A DNA stretch of 10,444 bases from an uncultured Lachnospiraceae bacterium (GTDB lineage: Bacteria > Bacillota > Clostridia > Lachnospirales > Lachnospiraceae). Under the pieces are notes generated by a model. The model was not told where the DNA came from and did not search any database. It saw nothing but the letters and a program-made list of their open reading frames with translations. The stretch covers positions 1-10,444 of the forward strand of contig CACZQU010000095.1 in the NCBI GenBank assembly GCA_902783305.1, in the 5' to 3' direction. The translations under genes were made by a program, and so were the position numbers. Shown here one piece after another: positions 6,976 to 10,444 of the stretch (position 1 is the first letter of the stretch; the number at the start of each line of letters is the position of its first letter).

Positions 6976-8844
6976 TTACCGATTTGACATAGACCTGTAA
7001 CCGGCCTCCAGCAGAAAGCGGGAAGGCTCGCATTCCGTCTCATACCGCCGCCGGACAAAACACAGATTCAGGTTTTTTCTTGCCCGTGTCATTCCCACAT
7101 AAAAAAGCCGCCGTTCTTCCTCAATCGCGTCGGGAAGCACCGCTTTTCGATAGGGAATGCTTCCTTCATTCACATTCAGAATATAAACCGTGTCATATTC
7201 CAGTCCTTTCACAGAATGAAGGGTCGCCAAAGTCACTCCCTCTGTCTTCTGTTTCTGCTTCCTGGCCTGCTCCTTCAGTTCACGGGCATAGTCTTCCATA
7301 TACGCGGTCCAGGAATCCACGCTGGCATACCCTCTGGCACTCTCGTGAAGCCGGTCAAGCACATCCATCAGATCATCCGGCTTCATTCTGCGGTACCCGG
7401 CGTATTCCCTCAGATAATCCTCGTATCCGGCCGCTTTACGGATATAGGTTATCGCCCCATAAGGAGCCATATTGTGAAGCTCTGCCAGATCCTTGCGAAG
7501 ATTCCGGATTCTTGACTTCATCCAGACTTTATCCTGGTAATAAGCTTCCAGCCGGTTGAAATCAATTCTGGTTTCTCCGGCCTCCTTCACAGAAGCTGCC
7601 ATCACCGCCTGCCGGGACAGATAGCGGTTCGGACGGTTCATGACCGCAAGAAAATCAGAACGCCGGGGAACCTCCCCCGCGAGGGACAGATAACACAGAA
7701 GATCTCTGCAGATCCAGTGCTGAAACAGATTGGGAAGGGATTCCTTCATCATAAAAGGAATTCCCAGGTTCATCAAAGCCCCCACAATTCCTTCCGCCTC
7801 CTGATTTGTCCTGAAAAGAAGGGCGGTATCCTCCAGCCCTTTCCCTTCCTCAAGCTTCTTTTTCAGCAAGGAAGCCACATGGGAGAACTGCTCTCTGGGA
7901 TTGGCATAGATACGGATTCCCACCGGATCCCCTTCCGGATTAGGCGTTGTCAGTTCTTTCTGAAAACGTTTGCGGTTCTTTCCGATAACCTCCGCTGCTG
8001 TCTGCAGGATATTTCCTGAACAGCGATAATTGACATTGAGCAGCACCCGGCGCGCTTCGGGATAATCCGAACAAAAGCCCAGCATAATCTCCGGGTTTGC
8101 ACCCCGGAAATGATAGATGGACTGATCATCGTCACCGACGATGAAAAGATTGTCCAAAGGTGCAGCCAGCAGGCGCACAACTTTGTACTGCATCGGACTG
8201 ATATCCTGGAATTCATCGACGAGAATATACCGGAATTTCTGTCTCCAGGCATTCAGAATATCCTCCCGGCGGATCAGAAGGTCATAGCAGCTCACGATCA
8301 TATCGTCGAAATCCAGTTTTCTTCTGGCCTTCAGTATTTTTTCATAGCTTTGATAGACCTGGGTAAAGATCTCGTCCGGACAGCTGGCAGAGTGATAATG
8401 CTCAATCGCAATATTTCCCGCTTTCACCAGGCTGATTTCCCGGATCAGATCCTCCAGGAAATCCCCTTCAAGCATCTGGGGATCCGCCGTTTCCGTCACG
8501 ATCTGCCTGAGAATCGCGGTTTTCTCTTCCCCGGTCAGGATATTGTCTGCCTGAAAGCCATATGCTGCTTTCAGAATCCCATAGAAAACACCGTGAAAGG
8601 TGCCAAAGGTGACTCCGTTTCCCGCCATCCCCGCTGTCTTTGCGAACCGCTCTTTCATTTCCTTTGCCGCCATCCTGGAAAAAGTCACGACCAGAATGTG
8701 ATCCGGGCTTACCCCTCCTTCAAGAATCATGCTGGCTGTCCTGCCGGCGATGACGGAAGTTTTTCCTGAGCCCGGCCCTGCAAGAACCATCATCGGCCCA
8801 TCCAGGTGGGAAATCGCTTCCTTCTGAGCGGAATTGAGAGTCAT
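6976..8844 (-). CDS. UvrD/PcrA-type superfamily 1A DNA helicase, short form
   Basis: This ATP-driven 3'-5' DNA translocase/helicase family unwinds DNA in repair and replication restart. All SF1A motifs are visible in the 622-residue protein: Q motif LNSAQKEAI (3-11), Walker A AGPGSGKT (22-29), Ia [12 protein letters not shown] (52-63), Ib FGTFHG (80-85), Walker B VDEFQD (209-214), [16 protein letters not shown] (237-249), IV VNYRCS (271-276), [12 protein letters not shown] (541-551) and [13 protein letters not shown] (579-589). The protein ends soon after motif VI, so it lacks the C-terminal tail of PcrA and UvrD (about 720-740 residues); it is a shorter relative and the exact role is open. 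ATG 8844 has AGGAG seven bases upstream and overlaps the gltX stop as ATGA. No nuclease domain is seen, which argues against AddA or RecB. prfC follows after 32 bases. Confidence 0.92.
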   Translation of the reverse strand: MTLNSAQKEAISHLDGPMMVLAGPGSGKTSVIAGRTASMILEGGVSPDHILVVTFSRMAAKEMKERFAKTAGMAGNGVTFGTFHGVFYGILKAAYGFQADNILTGEEKTAILRQIVTETADPQMLEGDFLEDLIREISLVKAGNIAIEHYHSASCPDEIFTQVYQSYEKILKARRKLDFDDMIVSCYDLLIRREDILNAWRQKFRYILVDEFQDISPMQYKVVRLLAAPLDNLFIVGDDDQSIYHFRGANPEIMLGFCSDYPEARRVLLNVNYRCSGNILQTAAEVIGKNRKRFQKELTTPNPEGDPVGIRIYANPREQFSHVASLLKKKLEEGKGLEDTALLFRTNQEAEGIVGALMNLGIPFMMKESLPNLFQHWICRDLLCYLSLAGEVPRRSDFLAVMNRPNRYLSRQAVMAASVKEAGETRIDFNRLEAYYQDKVWMKSRIRNLRKDLAELHNMAPYGAITYIRKAAGYEDYLREYAGYRRMKPDDLMDVLDRLHESARGYASVDSWTAYMEDYARELKEQARKQKQKTEGVTLATLHSVKGLEYDTVYILNVNEGSIPYRKAVLPDAIEEERRLFYVGMTRARKNLNLCFVRRRYETECEPSRFLLEAGYRSMSNR

Positions 8845-10313
8845 TTCTGCTCTCCTGACGCTTCCTTCAATCTCCCCAGCGCGGTTTTCAGACGGGCAAT
8901 GGACTCCTCTTTTCCAAGGATTTCCATGATCTCCGTCGCTCCTGCGGGGGTCATCTGTTTTCCGGAAAGCGCCACACGGATCGGCCACATCACATATCCG
9001 GTCTTATATCCCTTTTCAGAGCCAAACGCGCAAAGTGCTTCATAAAGAGCGTCATTACGGTAATCTTCCTGCGCCTCCAGCAGGGGAAGAACCTTTTCAA
9101 TAAGGGCTTCCGAATCCTCCGGAGTCTGTTTTGATTTTTTGTTGCGGTACATCTCCAGATCATATTCCAGGGGCTCAGCAAAGAAATCAACAATACCTGA
9201 AATATCCTGAAGGGTTTCAATCCGGGTCCTGACCATTGCGCTGATCTTCCGGAAATCAAAGTCCTTCCCGGGAAGAGCTTCCTTCAGGTAGGGAAGTGCC
9301 TTTTCATAGAACACCTCCGGATCCATCTTTTTGAAGTATTCTCCGTTCACCCAGCGGAGCTTTCCGATGTCAAAGACTGCGGGAGATTTATTGATATGAT
9401 GATAGTCAAATTTCTCCACCAGCTCCTTCAGGCTGAAAATCTCCTGGTTATCCGCAGGGCTCCATCCCAGAAGCGCGACATAGTTCACGATGGCTTCCGG
9501 AAGGAAGCCCTGATCCATCAGATCCTCAAAGGAGGAATGTCCGCTTCGTTTGGAAAGCTTGGCATGCGTTTCATCGGTAATCAGGGGGCAATGGACATAA
9601 ACCGGAATATCCCATCCAAAAGCCTCATAAATCCGGTTATATTTCGGGGAAGAGGAAAGATATTCATTTCCCCGTACCACATGAGTGATTCCCATCAGAT
9701 GGTCATCGACTACATTGGCAAAATTGTATGTGGGGTAACCATCGGACTTAATGAGAATAAGGTCCTCCAGTTCTTCGTTGTTCACCTGGATGTCCCCATA
9801 AATGACGTCCCTGAAAACTGTCGTCCCCTCTGTCGGCATATTAAACCGGATCACATGCGGTTCGCCCGCCTTAAGTCTTCGTTCTACTTCTTCCCTGGGA
9901 AGGGAAAGGCACCTTTTGTCATAGAGGGAAATCTCTTTGCCGTCTACGACCCGTTTCATGGATTCCAGCTCCTCCTGCCCGCAGAAGCAGCAGTAAGCGT
10001 CCCCTTGTGCAATCAGCTGATCCGCATATTTCTGATAGATTCCGGCTGCCTGTCTCTCGCTCTGTACATAGGGGCCGACACCTCCATCCTTGTCGGGTCC
10101 TTCGTCGTGATCCAGTCCGGCAAGATCAAGGGTCCGGTTGATGATGTCTACTGCACCTTCAAAAAAACGGACCTGATCCGTATCTTCGATCCGGAGAATA
10201 AAATCCCCTCCCTCATGCCTGGCGATAAGATAAGCATATAAAGCAGTTCTCAGATTCCCGACATGCATCCTGCCCGTCGGGCTGGGCGCAAATCTGGTAC
10301 GAATTTTTTCCAT
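8841..10313 (-). CDS. gltX: Glutamyl-tRNA synthetase (GluRS)
   Basis: GluRS charges tRNA-Glu with glutamate using ATP; in many Firmicutes it also charges tRNA-Gln for later amidation by GatCAB. The 490-residue protein is a class I synthetase of usual length. It has [13 protein letters not shown] (8-20, the HIGH-type site being HVGN), RIEDTD (41-46), the KMSKS-type loop KLSKR (252-256), and a zinc-type ligand set Cys109-x-Cys111, Tyr131 and Cys135 (YDKRC) matching the pattern of E. coli GluRS. The C-terminal half is the helical anticodon-binding domain. No gatCAB or glnS lies in the window, so discriminating versus non-discriminating type is not decided. The start ATG 10313 has only a moderate site (AAAGGA about 11 bases upstream). 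The gene overlaps the helicase by 4 bases. Confidence 0.97.
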   Translation of the reverse strand: MEKIRTRFAPSPTGRMHVGNLRTALYAYLIARHEGGDFILRIEDTDQVRFFEGAVDIINRTLDLAGLDHDEGPDKDGGVGPYVQSERQAAGIYQKYADQLIAQGDAYCCFCGQEELESMKRVVDGKEISLYDKRCLSLPREEVERRLKAGEPHVIRFNMPTEGTTVFRDVIYGDIQVNNEELEDLILIKSDGYPTYNFANVVDDHLMGITHVVRGNEYLSSSPKYNRIYEAFGWDIPVYVHCPLITDETHAKLSKRSGHSSFEDLMDQGFLPEAIVNYVALLGWSPADNQEIFSLKELVEKFDYHHINKSPAVFDIGKLRWVNGEYFKKMDPEVFYEKALPYLKEALPGKDFDFRKISAMVRTRIETLQDISGIVDFFAEPLEYDLEMYRNKKSKQTPEDSEALIEKVLPLLEAQEDYRNDALYEALCAFGSEKGYKTGYVMWPIRVALSGKQMTPAGATEIMEILGKEESIARLKTALGRLKEASGEQK

Positions 10314-10444
10314 GATTCCAAAATTCCTTTCCTCATCGATAAATGACAGTTCCTACCCTTATCCCCCGCGAGTGAAACGGACTGCCGGTTGTGAAGATAA
10401 GCCGCGGGATATGCAGCTGCGCTGAACTCCTGCCTGCGGCTGCA
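10314..10444. other. Upstream region of gltX with no gene seen
   Basis: This 131-base stretch has no convincing open frame, RNA gene or terminator. Immediately before gltX is an A/G-rich stretch (GAGGAAAGGA on the minus strand) that probably serves ribosome binding. No clear -35/-10 pair is visible. TGCAGC at 10412-10417 and GCTGCA at 10439-10444 are inverted copies, but the arms do not extend well. A T-box leader might be considered for a synthetase gene, but no terminator hairpin and no T-box core could be made out here. Confidence 0.5.

Noticed and set aside
8845..8988. A longer N-terminus for the helicase, reaching into gltX
   Set aside because: The extra 48 residues have no helicase character and lie in the gltX coding region; the ATG at 8844 has a strong ribosome binding site, and the Q motif begins right after it.
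9396..10241. A 281-codon open frame on the plus strand opposite gltX
   Set aside because: Antisense to an intact GluRS with all catalytic motifs; no family resemblance. It reflects codon bias of the real gene.
10314..10444. A T-box riboswitch leader for gltX
   Set aside because: I could not find the T-box core, a specifier stem or a terminator hairpin in the bases available; the stretch is also short for one, although it may be cut by the window edge.

Overview
The window looks like ordinary housekeeping chromosome from a Gram-positive anaerobe of the class Clostridia, most likely family Lachnospiraceae. This rests on the gene order asp23-nusB-xseA-xseB-ispA-dxs, strong AGGAGG-type ribosome binding sites, roughly even base composition by eye, and the wording of the protein motifs. 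The genus cannot be fixed from sequence reading alone. All nine complete genes lie on the minus strand, so transcription runs from high to low coordinates. I see no mobile element, CRISPR array, RNA gene or prophage part.

First unit (10313 down to 5345): gltX (glutamyl-tRNA synthetase), a short UvrD/PcrA-type helicase that overlaps the end of gltX by 4 bases, and prfC (release factor 3), which starts at GTG 32 bases after the helicase. A clear intrinsic terminator lies 10 bases after the prfC stop. The 131 bases upstream of gltX (10314-10444) hold no gene and no promoter I can call with confidence, so transcription may enter from outside the window.

Junction (5193-5344): the terminator hairpin and its T-run are interleaved with a good extended -10 promoter (TGATATAAT) for the next unit. 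A leader of about 100 bases follows, carrying a 12-base perfect palindrome and a second CAGCTG site exactly 21 bases away.

Second unit (5192 down to the window edge): an Asp23/Gls24-family envelope-stress protein, nusB (antitermination), xseA and xseB (exonuclease VII large and small subunits), ispA (short-chain prenyl diphosphate synthase) and dxs (first enzyme of the MEP isoprenoid pathway). Gaps are 69 bases or less, and two junctions overlap. A ribosome binding site after dxs points to one more gene starting at the window edge. The unit joins RNA transcription, DNA repair and isoprenoid supply, which is the common clostridial arrangement.

No new system is evident. The points most worth a second look are two residue changes in the isoprenoid enzymes (Lys at a usual phosphate-anchor Arg in Dxs; His at the chain-length Tyr in IspA), the overlapping terminator and promoter, the phased palindromes in the leader, and the helicase tucked between two translation genes.
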